DNA from: Euclidia mi
Taxonomy: Eukaryota > Arthropoda > Insecta > Lepidoptera > Erebidae
Assembly: GCA_944739405.2 (NCBI GenBank)
Contig: OX123182.2
Coordinates: 63,987,183-64,051,182, forward strand
Direction of reading: 5' to 3'
DNA length: 64,000 nt
The first letter of the stretch is position 1. Every line of letters begins with the position of its first letter. Under the pieces are notes generated by a model, which saw nothing but the letters and a program-made list of their open reading frames with translations, was not told the origin of the DNA and did not search any database. Shown here one piece after another: positions 44,869-54,218 of the stretch. The position numbers were made by a program, and so were the translations under genes.

Positions 44869-45134
44869 GCCTCCTCGTTGGTCTCGCGGCATAAATGTGC
44901 GCGTGGGATCGGGAGGTCCCGGGTTCGATTCCTGGGTCGGGCAGTGTTATTGGGTTTTTCTATAGGTAACGAAATTCTCAGTAGCAGCACGGAGTCTGGC
45001 AATGTGCCCGGTACGGCAATAGGCTCGCCACTTATTACGTGGGACTAAAGTATATCTGGCGAAAAGTGGGTGTAAAAATACACCTCTGCCTACCTCTTCG
45101 AGGTTATAGGCGTGAGACTATGTAATATGTATGT
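44869..45134 (+). repeat. tRNA-derived SINE S1 inside the Harbinger-like element
   Basis: TCGTTGGTCTCGCGGCATAA, B box GGGTTCGATTCCTGGGTCGG, AAATTCTCAGTAGCAGCACG and GGCGTGAGACTATGTAATAT. The last four bases of the S3 copy overlap its start, so the two families are fused or sequentially inserted. Confidence 0.85.
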
Positions 45135-45917
45135 ATACTACTAACACTCAGAAACAACAACAACAACAACTTGCCGAAGTCTTCATTTTTATTAATTTTA
45201 TTTAATTTATTTTTATCTTTTGGGTTCCACAAGGACGGGCATGTTTCATAAAGAAGAATTAGGTAATTCCTCCAGATCATTTTTACCTCCTGCATCAACG
45301 ATGGAGCGTAATTCGTCATCGTCACTTTGACAAAGGACATAAGAATCGTCACAACTTTGACGGCGTTTCGCCATTGCTGCGAACGCATACTGACAGAAAA
45401 ATATCTCGATGCGCTTACATTTCAATAATATTGAAGCCCCGCCCCCTGAGTATCGCGGATTTCAAGATGTTTGAATAATTTGTGATATTATCACGATACC
45501 GCGATACAGCCTATTACACCATCAATATTACCACGGTATCGTGATATTATTGACAATGTAACATGCCCCATTGGCCAACCTGGGCGTTGTGTTGCTATAT
45601 TTGGTATATAATACTCCCATTTTAAATATACATTATTGCTAAAAATGTACTTATTTTTTTATTGCCTAAGCGATCGTATTAAATATTTGGAAGTAATGTT
45701 TGTAACAAAACCTCTTGATATTGGCATGGCTATATGCATGTACATTTATTTTCTTACGAAATAACTAATTTCCTATGAAGATAAGTAGTTATAATAAAAT
45801 GTTGTCTATTTAATATATAAAGGTAAACGCATCATAATTACCTACGCCAACGTGAGGTTCTAATTATCAAATACAAAAACTGCAAATTTGATTTTCATAT
45901 TTATTTTGAATAAGAAT

Positions 45918-45981
45918 GATGTGGGTGTAATATTACACCTCTGCCTACCCCTGCATGGAAACAGGCGTGAGTCTATAAGAA
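45918..45981 (+). repeat. SINE S1 3' fragment within the Tc1-like element
   Basis: GTGTAATATTACACCTCTGC, CTACCCCTGCATGGAAACAG and GCGTGAGTCTATAAG. The same fragment sits at the matching place in the second Tc1-like copy (62966-63030), so it was present before that copy spread. Confidence 0.8.
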
Positions 45982-46556
45982 TGATCCACGTGGACTGCCA
46001 ATGTTATGATGATTCGTAACTGCTGTCATATTCTGTATCAGACCCAGAATTTAATTCTATTATGAGCCTGTCCATTTCAGCATCCGTAGACTCATCTGTT
46101 TCACGAAGCTTGTCTTCAATGTGGCGCTCATGTTTGCATTGTTTTTGTCAGTCTTCTGCAGTGATAGATTGAAATGCTTCTTCAGCTAAATTCACAATGT
46201 TGGTTGCCTCTTGTCCTAAATTTTTGCTTGTGACTCGCCTTTTAATGAGACTTCACATAAGTTCAATTGCGTTTAGCTCGCAGTGGTATGGCGGTAATCT
46301 AACCACTTTTCGGCCATGAGCTTCAAGCATTTGAATTTTTGAAGCATTTCCACTAATATTGGGTAAAATGTTATGCACGGGTAACCCTATTTTACATTCC
46401 TGTCATCACAGAGTACAATTCCAACATAAAGAAAATAAACACCGACATCTGTCAGAGGTAAAATAACTGTGAACGGACTGTAGTTTCGCTGTTAGGTCGA
46501 CTGTCACAAACGTACCCTGGCACAACCGTACCCAGTCTACCCTACTTTTTTAGAAA

Positions 46557-47905
46557 GAAAGAAAGAAAGAATCATTTATTTGCACGAAATATGGTGTATA
46601 ACATAGGTGGTGTATAAAATAAATGTGCTTAGCATATTTCACCCTTTGGGCATGCAAATTTCATAAATAGACTAGTCTATTATAAACATTTAACTTATAT
46701 TAACTTACCTAATAAATAACAAAAGTTATTATAAATAACAACAGTTATAATTTAAAATTTTAGGTAACATTATAAACTATTTAAACTAACAGATAGGTAG
46801 TTATTACTTACATATATTTGTAATCATCATTAAAATGAGTCTCATGAGGACTTTTCAAGTATTCCTGAATGGTATAAAAACATTTTTCTACTAGCCATTT
46901 ATACAGTTTAGTTTTGAATTCAGACAGTGGCAGATCTCGTATGTTATTTGGTATTTTGTTAAATATTTTAATTGTCATAGGGTAACAGTTGATATTATAA
47001 TATTTGGTCTTTATATTTGGTAATCGAAGCCTGGATGGATACCTGGTATTAAATTTACAATTTTCACCAAAAGCTTTATATAATTGTGGATGTTTTTTTA
47101 CAAATAAACTACTTTCAAATATGTACATACAAGGCACATTTAAGATTTTAAGTTTGATAAAGAGAGGTTTACACGAGGACAATGGTTCAGCATTACACAT
47201 AGCACGTATACATTGTTTTTGAGCAATGAATACTCTACTTATGTTAATAGAATTTCCCCATAGAGGTATACAATATCTAAGGTTCGAGGCCACATATCCA
47301 TGATATGCCTGTAGTGCAATCTTAATATTACATATTTTTGTAAGGCGCCAAAGTGCATATGAGAATCTATTGATTTTAGTGCAGATATTATCTATGTGGG
47401 AATTCCATGTACATTGATTATCAACATTAAGTCCTAAAAATCTTACACTATTAGCTTCAGTTAGAGGTTTATTGTTGAAGGTTACATTTAAGTTATCAAT
47501 TAATTTGTGTCGGTTGTAATATTGTGTGTATTTCGTTTTTTCTATGTTTGCTCTTAAATTATTAATGCCCATCCAATCTATTACTTTGGAAATAGTAAGG
47601 TTAATTTCCTCATTGAAAGAAAGTGTGTTATCTGCTGAAATCACTACAGCTATATCATCAGCAAATAAACTACATGGATGATTTAAACAATTGGGGAGGT
47701 CATTTATATAAATGATAAAGAGAAGTGGCCCTAGAATGCTTCCTTGTGGAACGCCTACCTTATTATATTCTAATGAAGATCTGACTGTTATTTCTTCATT
47801 TTTATCATCAATTTCCTTAATTTCTACATATTGCTGTCTATTGTTAAGGTAACTATGCAACCATTTTTCAGCTAATCCTCGTATGCCATATTGATTACAT
47901 TTTAT
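46557..47905 (-). pseudogene. 5'-truncated CR1/Jockey-like LINE, second half of ORF2
   Basis: The minus-strand frame is open from about 47905 to the stop at 46808. It contains YGIRGLAEKWLHSYLNNRQQ, the RT motif GVPQGSILGPLLFIIYINDL and the catalytic LFADDIAVV, then EANSVRFLGLNVDNQCTWNS, LRYCIPLWGNS and the C-terminal KIFNKIPNNIRDLPLSEFK. The endonuclease and the first RT motifs are missing, so it is truncated, although the remaining 350-plus residues are uninterrupted. The 3' end (46557) has a TTTC-repeat tail on the minus strand. Probably a fairly recent truncated insertion. Confidence 0.9.
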
Positions 47906-47909
47906 TTTT

Positions 47910-48560
47910 AAATGTTATTGTCTGTGGTTCTTGTTTATATGTTTAATTTATTATTGGATTTTATTAAAAACAAGTCTAATTAATAGTATAAAATTGGTAT
48001 TTAACCAATACCTAAATTTTTATTTGGAATTACAACAATGATACATTTGAAAAATAAACATCAGGGACGCGGTATTAAAACGCGACTTAAAAAAGTAGCG
48101 GAAATAAAAATTTCGCTGATGCTGTTACAGTATAGCGTAATGTGTTAGATTATATTAATATATAAAATTATCTAAAAAGATGAGTGAAACTAGCGTGATG
48201 ACTGTACTTTAACACCAGAAGAGTTATGTCAACAAGTGATTAATGCAGAATTCAATCTATTCCTTTTCATTTCTGTCTCCTAAGTAATATGTGTTCTCAC
48301 TGCTGTGGTGAAAAATTATGTGTGCTACACGAGAGCAAAGGTTTTTGTATCTCGTGCTGTTGAGTCCCTCACTACGCTCAGGATTCTAACTTTGATTCAC
48401 TCGCTACGCTCGTGAATCAATCATAGAATCCTTCGCTTGCTCGGGCCTCAAAATCGGTACTCGAAACAAAAAACAACTTTGCTCTCTTGTTGCACAAATA
48501 ACTATTTCAACATCAGTACGACAGCCACGTCTCCTGATGCATTTCTTGTGAATATCAAAT
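47910..48560. other. No gene; contains a nested hairpin
   Basis: The only structure seen is a two-layer palindrome at 48380-48432: AGGATTCTA/TAGAATCCT outside and GATTCAC/GTGAATC inside. The word CACTACGCTC and its variant CGCTACGCTC flank the left inner and loop parts. Confidence 0.6.
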
Positions 48561-48592
<32 letters not shown>

Positions 48593-48904
48593 TTGGACTT
48601 CATACACATAATATACATGTATCGGCGGACTTAATGCCTGAGGCATTCTCTAACAGTCTACCTTGGGGTGATGCAGAGATATATGAAGTAGGTGCAAGCT
48701 GAAGTCTTAGGGACTAACAAAGCATTATTTATATATACAAATCAATAACTACATACTAATTACATACAATACATATACAAAATAGTAAATAAGTACTATA
48801 AAATATAAACCTACATGTATACGTAAATATATATATATATATGAATATATATAAATAAATAAATATATATATATATATATATAAAATAAAATTAACTAGA
48901 GATA

Positions 48905-51859
48905 TCAATTCTGCGATGATCCTGAAAGTTCGGAGTGTAGGAGCTCTCGTACTTTCGATTTGAATGTGTGTCTGCTGGTGGCCGTCCTGATCTCTAGAGG
49001 GAGGGCGTTCCACAGAAGGACAGATTGCACGGGAAATGATGAGTGAATGAAGTCAGAGCTGTGTGAAGGACATAGGAGGAGTAGATTATTAGAGGAGCGA
49101 AGAGTTCTATTATGACTGGAATACAGATATTGAAAATGAGAAGTTAGATAGGAAGGTGTGTCAGGAGACATGAGAATAGAGTAGAGTGTAGTGAGAGCGC
49201 GCATACTACGGCGTTGACGAATGGGTAACCATTTCAATCGAGAACGATAAGCAGACACATGGTCATACTTGCGAAGATTAAAAATAAATCGAATGCAGTT
49301 ATTTAGAAGACGATCAAGTTTATTGAGGAGGTCTGCATTCAGGTCGAAATAACACACATCACCATAGTCGATCACAGGGAAAATTAAGGTGTGCACAAGC
49401 ATTATCTTAGTTTTGGATGGTAAAAAGTTCTTCAGGCGATACAGAGCGCGAAGGGTACCGGTGACTTTTTGGCTAACATTAGTTACCTGAGCGCGCCAAT
49501 TTAAATTTGTGTCAATATGTAAACCTAGATCTTTGACCGCTGGACAATACTCGATAACAGAACCGTTGAATATTATAGGTGGCAAAGCAGTTTTGTCTAA
49601 TTTGCTCAACGTTCTTTGGCTGCCCACAATTATAGCCTGACACTTGGTTGGATTTATCGTCAAACCGAAAGAGTTAGACCAATTGCGTAAGTACTCTAGA
49701 TCCCTATTAACAGTGTCAATGGCAGACGATATATTTTCAACGCTAGCTTGAGCATAAAGCTGCAAGTCATCGGCATACAAATGATAAGCGCATTGAAGAT
49801 TCTGGGTTACGAGATTGATGAAAATTGAAAATAACAAAGGAGAGAGAATACCGCCTTGTGGAACACCAGAGCCGATCTCACACCAATTCGATGAGGATTC
49901 GTCAACGCGGACCGCTTGCTGGCGCCCACGAAGATAGGACGAGAACCATTCCAGTGCCTCAGAGGAGATCATAAGGTGGGAAAGGATAGCAAGGAGGATG
50001 TCGTGACTGACGGTATTGAAGGCATTAGAGAAATCTACCAAAGCCAACACGGTGACTTTGGCATTCTCCATGCCCGTCCTAATATCGCCAGTCACTTTGA
50101 GGAGGGCGGAAACGGTGCTGTGGCCAGGTCTGAAGCCAGACTGTAAAGGGCTTAAAAGGTTGTTTAAATAAATATAACGAGATAACTGCTTCTGAACGCT
50201 GGCCTCAAGCACCTTGGACAGGAAAGGTAGGATAGAAATTGGACGGAAGTCATTAAGGCGAGAAGGATTCTGGATTTTGGGCAAGGGAGTGACGTAGGCT
50301 TTAAGCCATAGGTCTGGGAAAGTGCCGGAGTCTAGGGAAAATTTGACAATGTGAGTGATAGCTGGGATGAGGTGTTCCAGGATAGTGGTGATCATGCGGC
50401 GGCTGATATGATCACAGCCCACCGCATTGGATTTTATGGAGCGGATAATCCTTATAATCTCATCCGATGCTACTGGAGAAAAAGTAAAAGACTGAATGTT
50501 AGGGCGCGGTAGATTGGCTAAGTAATCGAGAGTGAGACATTTGGTCTGATGATCAAGCGTAGTAGTGGTGGTGAAATGTTGATTTAAATCATTCAAACCA
50601 AATGACCCCTGAAATTCGACACTACGCTTTTTGCCAATACCTAGCGTCCCGAGGAACTTCCAGGTATCAGCGGGGGAAGAACAGGTGATATTAACTAGGA
50701 TATGTCGGCGTTTAGCGTTGCGTATCATCTGGTTACACCGATTCCTTGCAGCCTTGTAAAGTGCCCAGTTGTGATCACACCGATCCTTCCTAAATCTGTG
50801 AAAGGCCCGGTCCCTCCGTCTCATCGCCGTCCGAACATCTTGGGTGAGCCAAGGAGCTGGAGGACGCTTTAATTTGATGCGCCTAACAGGAGCGTGTTTG
50901 TTATAAAGACCAATAACGTTGTTATTAAAAGCCTCGACCTTGGCGTCCAGAGTGGGGGCTTGGAACACATTATCCCAAATAATTAGCGCGGCATCCCGGC
51001 ATAACATTTCCACATCCATACGACCAAAACAACGTCTGCGCACAACCTTTGGCGGGAGTTTGGGTGATTTTAGGATATAAGAAAGGAAAATAAGGTCATG
51101 ATGGGAGAATGCCGGTGCAGGATGTTGGCCGTGGAAGGAAACTAGGTTAGGATTAGATGTGAGAATTAAGTCAAGCCAGGTATCTTCCCCTGTTAGATTG
51201 TGATGGGTAGCTTGCAGGGGTAAAACGTGGAGACTGGCTGACTTAACTACATCAAGGAGTTTAGAGGATCTTTGGGTATAGGGAGACAGGAGATCGGTGT
51301 TAAAATCGCCCATGATGATGTGATGTGAATATTCCGACCCTAAAGATTCCAGACTCGTTTCGAGACTGGAGAAATAATCAACAGAAGGAGGACAGTACAC
51401 GACACCAAGAACCAATTTACTGCCTTTGACGCAAACCTCAATGAAGAGATACTCCGCATTTGCAGTATAGTTTGGAGAAGACGAAGAAATAATTTTATAG
51501 CGGAAGTTACTGCGGAGATAAATGGCCACACCGCCCCCTCTCCGATCCACTCGATCATTGCGTATCAATATGAAACCGGGGAGAGGGTAAGTGGTAGATA
51601 AGAGATGAGGTTTTAACCAACTCTCTGAGACCAGAACGGCATGAACATTAGCAGCAGTGAAAATCTCCAGCAAATCGCTGTAGTGGCTTGCAATGCTCTG
51701 TGAATTAATATGGCACACATTAAAATTGTTATTAGAAGGTTGATCGAAAGTCCTACGCACAAAATCACCCACTGTATCGGGCAGTGAATGAAAACTTCCA
51801 TCGAGGGAACCATCAGCAGATTCATCGGCAGAATGAAAAGAGTCGTTATCAGACATCAT
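48905..51859 (-). CDS. LINE ORF2: endonuclease and reverse transcriptase
   Basis: A 984-residue uninterrupted protein. The apurinic-type endonuclease covers about 45-265 with catalytic motifs CHINSQSI (N52), VSESWLK (E79), MGDFNTDL (D185, N187) and SHHDLIF (H253/H254, D255). The RT covers about 520-790 with FRPISILPFLSKVLE, SGFRPGHSTVSAL, LVDFSNAFNTV (D609), GVPQGGILSPLLFSIF (665-680) and the catalytic YADD (695-698). The C-terminal region carries VKDLGLHIDTNLNWRAQV, IFPVIDYGDVCY and SVLLWNALPLEIR, normal for the CR1/Jockey superfamily. The start MMSDNDS is the first ATG. All key catalytic residues are present, so it may be active. It would nick target DNA and copy its own RNA. Confidence 0.93.
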   Translation of the reverse strand: MMSDNDSFHSADESADGSLDGSFHSLPDTVGDFVRRTFDQPSNNNFNVCHINSQSIASHYSDLLEIFTAANVHAVLVSESWLKPHLLSTTYPLPGFILIRNDRVDRRGGGVAIYLRSNFRYKIISSSSPNYTANAEYLFIEVCVKGSKLVLGVVYCPPSVDYFSSLETSLESLGSEYSHHIIMGDFNTDLLSPYTQRSSKLLDVVKSASLHVLPLQATHHNLTGEDTWLDLILTSNPNLVSFHGQHPAPAFSHHDLIFLSYILKSPKLPPKVVRRRCFGRMDVEMLCRDAALIIWDNVFQAPTLDAKVEAFNNNVIGLYNKHAPVRRIKLKRPPAPWLTQDVRTAMRRRDRAFHRFRKDRCDHNWALYKAARNRCNQMIRNAKRRHILVNITCSSPADTWKFLGTLGIGKKRSVEFQGSFGLNDLNQHFTTTTTLDHQTKCLTLDYLANLPRPNIQSFTFSPVASDEIIRIIRSIKSNAVGCDHISRRMITTILEHLIPAITHIVKFSLDSGTFPDLWLKAYVTPLPKIQNPSRLNDFRPISILPFLSKVLEASVQKQLSRYIYLNNLLSPLQSGFRPGHSTVSALLKVTGDIRTGMENAKVTVLALVDFSNAFNTVSHDILLAILSHLMISSEALEWFSSYLRGRQQAVRVDESSSNWCEIGSGVPQGGILSPLLFSIFINLVTQNLQCAYHLYADDLQLYAQASVENISSAIDTVNRDLEYLRNWSNSFGLTINPTKCQAIIVGSQRTLSKLDKTALPPIIFNGSVIEYCPAVKDLGLHIDTNLNWRAQVTNVSQKVTGTLRALYRLKNFLPSKTKIMLVHTLIFPVIDYGDVCYFDLNADLLNKLDRLLNNCIRFIFNLRKYDHVSAYRSRLKWLPIRQRRSMRALTTLYSILMSPDTPSYLTSHFQYLYSSHNRTLRSSNNLLLLCPSHSSDFIHSSFPVQSVLLWNALPLEIRTATSRHTFKSKVRELLHSELSGSSQN

Positions 51860-52399
51860 GAATTAATAAATAGTTCAAAAATATATATATATATAAATAT
51901 AGATAATATATATATAAAAAAAGTAAATAACTATGCTTAGGTATAGTATAAAAACGTTGCTTACTTATTTGGTGCAAGTACATATAACATCCCTGCACCA
52001 CCCGCCAGTTTACGCACAAAGAAAAAAAAAATTAACGCAAAATACAAACAAAACGTACTATACAACATTATCACATTAAAACATAAATCGAACAGCAGCT
52101 TCTAAATTTCTGAACGTGTCATTACTGTCAAACGTCAAAGTGACATAACAAAAGTTTTGACATGGTTACATTGTTTATAACCTGACTTCGGATCGGAAAA
52201 TATTAATCTAGGATAATTTATAAAGTGCGTCATAAGTTAATTTATAAGTGGGTAACAACCAAACACTTATACTGAATAACAATGTTCGATCTTTTAGTGA
52301 AGTGCTAAATCATAACACTTATCCATAAGAGTAGCAAACAATAACAAAACATATATGAGTAAGAACGTTAAATAGCTACAGCTAAAACAACAAATTACT

Positions 52400-53131
52400 T
52401 TATTTACGCTGTTTGGAGCTCACCGCCGCCGAACTAGGCATCCCGCCGTCAGTCTTGTTCGCTATTGTTGGCCTATCGGGGAACTTCTGCATGAGAACAT
52501 TGAGCTGGTCCATGGTCGTGCACTTATATCGGTTGCCGTCGCCGGCTTTCACAACGATTACTCCGTCCTGGGTCCAGCATGCCCTCATCCCGAAGTGCTG
52601 GCGTGACTTAAAGAAGATGGACTGCCGTGTCCTAGTCAGGAACTCTTTAACTGCAATTGATGAACTCTTCAGCTTCGTCTTGCTCCTCCACACAACAGAC
52701 CTAGTTTCGACACTGGTGAATTTGACTAGCAGAGGCCTGTGATGCTCCTTATTGCGTGTGCCGATCCGGTGACAAGAACAGATGTTAGAAGCTGTGATAT
52801 TGCTGAGCTCCATTTTGTGGATAACACCAAGTACAGCAGCGGTGCAGTCCTCTCCCTCGGTCTCCGCAACACCCAGGAAAATGAGCGCCTTGCGGCGATG
52901 TCTCGTCTCCATGTCGTCCACAGCAGCAGAACATTCATTAATCTGCTTTCTGAGCAGGCCAAGCATAGTGAAAACCAGTTCTCTAAATGTCCGGAACTCC
53001 TCCGCAACCTTGGCCACAGTGTCCTTGGCTGGTCCTCCAGTGTGAAGTTGTGCTTCCAGTTCGGCCATATGCTTAGAGAAGTTCTCCTCCAAGTTCATTT
53101 GTGCGGTTTTAATATCATCCAATTGAGACAT
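52400..53131 (-). CDS. LINE ORF1: coiled-coil and RRM-like RNA-binding protein
   Basis: 243 residues: a predicted coiled coil at about 1-78 (DDIKTAQMNLEENFSKHMAE and later LGLLRKQINE), then an RRM-like fold at about 80-160 with KALIFLGVAE as the first RNP strand and HRPLLVKFTS as the second, followed by a basic C-terminal part (TKLKSSSIAVKEFLTRTRQ). This is the layout of L1-type ORF1 proteins, which coat the element RNA. No zinc knuckles seen. It lies upstream of ORF2 on the same strand but 540 bp away, more than usual. Not interrupted. Confidence 0.85.
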   Translation of the reverse strand: MSQLDDIKTAQMNLEENFSKHMAELEAQLHTGGPAKDTVAKVAEEFRTFRELVFTMLGLLRKQINECSAAVDDMETRHRRKALIFLGVAETEGEDCTAAVLGVIHKMELSNITASNICSCHRIGTRNKEHHRPLLVKFTSVETRSVVWRSKTKLKSSSIAVKEFLTRTRQSIFFKSRQHFGMRACWTQDGVIVVKAGDGNRYKCTTMDQLNVLMQKFPDRPTIANKTDGGMPSSAAVSSKQRK

Positions 53132-53460
53132 TGTAATGTTTAGTACTTTGAAAGTGAAAGTTTCCAGTGAGTGCGTTATGCTGGCAGGTGGTGTATAAAT
53201 TTAGAGTATTTTTACATGAACTGATATTTTGTTCCACAAACGTAAGTACTCTTTAATTGTGTACTAAGGCACACACAAATGTAAATAATTATTTTAACAG
53301 TTGATTTATTTAATTATTAAAGATACTTGAAAAATTTTAGCAGCTGTTAACTTTTTCACACCTACCGCCGAAAAAGTTGTAGGTTATGGGTACCTACATA
53401 TCCCAGCGATGAACTCGATCAAATCAATGAGCTTGAATCGAATTCAATGAGATTTTATGA

Positions 53461-53670
53461 TTGCACCGGTGGCGCAGAGGATGAAGAGGCCGCCTCGCAG
53501 CTTAACACCCCGAGTGTTGTAGGTTCGATACGCACACGGGACAACACTAACTTTTCCAAAAATTGTTATCTTTGTTTTTTTTATTTTATTTATAATCAAA
53601 GGTATCCGTTGGTTGAATGTTTGTGGAGTCTCACCTCACGGCACAAGGTAAATTCCTAGTGCTATGTTGG
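53461..53670 (+). repeat. tRNA-derived SINE S2, diverged
   Basis: A box GCACCGGTGGCGCAGAGG, B box GTAGGTTCGATACGCACACG and 3' body TATCCGTTGGTTGAATGTTT with CACGGCACAAGG. Confidence 0.75.
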
Positions 53671-53679
53671 GTCCAAGGT

Positions 53680-54210
53680 TTTGTTTTAGTAGTGGTGCTT
53701 ATTTTAATTTGGATAATCCTCGAAAGTCAAATCTGTTATGGGAAGGATTCATCAACCCAAGGAACACTAAGTCATTAGACTTCAGAAGAAAACAGGTGCT
53801 TTTTGGTAGTGGGAGGGTTTCCATTCTTGAACCCCTAGCCTCTTCTCCCGCTAGATCCACCACCATTCCCTGCAGTGCAGCCGCTGTAGCCTAGAAGAAA
53901 TCTTACGCATCAGTAGTTTATTATGGGTGCCTGAAAATTTTTTGGAGCAATATTTTCAAAAGAGATTGATAGCTTTTGGCGAATATATTCACAGGCACTT
54001 CATTCCCTTCACAGAGAACGTCTTCAGTCATTATTTAATTTATTTTCGTGATAAGTGGTTTCTCTACTAAAACTCGTACCTACCATATCCTCAGTTTAAA
54101 ATAATACAAGCTGCACAAGTTTTGGCACGCATGTGCAGCGCTACGTTAGTACTCTCTTTATTCTGTGGCAGCGCCCCCGACTAGCGGGAAAATACTAGGT
54201 AAGATATTCT
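53680..54210. other. No recognised gene
   Basis: Unassigned sequence between the SINE and the hAT-type element; no supported ORF. Confidence 0.5.
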
Positions 54211-54218
54211 TTCACGCC

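Larger units (their letters stand above)
44410..45569 (+). mobile_element. Harbinger-like element nested in the Tc1-like element
   Basis: Ends GGGGCATGTTACAC and, reversed, GGGGCATGTTACATTG, with a 3-bp ATT duplication (44407-44409 and 45570-45572). The empty site is seen in the other Tc1-like copy, which reads straight through (GTTAGATTGGCCAACC in reverse, 63254-63275 region). The subterminal arms extend to about 44500 and 45460. A 3-bp duplication plus the transposase N-terminus below support PIF/Harbinger. Confidence 0.75.
44371..46480 (-). mobile_element. Tc1/mariner-like element nested in the pogo element
   Basis: The terminal repeats read inwards TAGTCCGTTCACAGTTAT (44371) and CAGTCCGTTCACAGTTAT (46480 in reverse), continuing TTTACCTCT. 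TA flanks both ends (44369-44370 and 46481-46482). A transposase C-terminal relic (about 46070-46400 minus) contains the RLPPYHCELNAIEL-type motif with a stop where copy 2 has Arg. The related small copy at 62478-63297 lacks the internal Harbinger-like insertion. Confidence 0.85.
42743..46537 (-). mobile_element. Pogo-like element, internally deleted and hosting nested insertions
   Basis: Ends AACTGGGTACAGTTGTGAC (42743) and, in reverse, GACTGGGTACGGTTGTGCC (46537), with TA on each side (42741-42742 and 46538-46539). Subterminal GTCACAACCG-type words recur near 42925, 42950, 44028, 44048 and 46503. A transposase C-terminal fragment lies at 43330-44004 on the minus strand. Everything from 44371 to 46480 is a later insertion. 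TA target and transposase relic assign it to Tc1/mariner, pogo group. Confidence 0.8.
48567..53200 (-). mobile_element. Near-complete non-LTR retrotransposon with both ORFs open
   Basis: It spans, on the minus strand, a 5' region near 53200, ORF1 (53131-52400), a 540-bp inter-ORF region, ORF2 (51859-48905), a 3' UTR and a pure A tail of about 30 (plus 48567-48597). Neither ORF is interrupted. The inter-ORF region and 3' UTR both hold ATATATAT runs. I could not find a target-site duplication, so the 5' boundary is approximate. CR1/L2-like by motif style. Confidence 0.85.
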
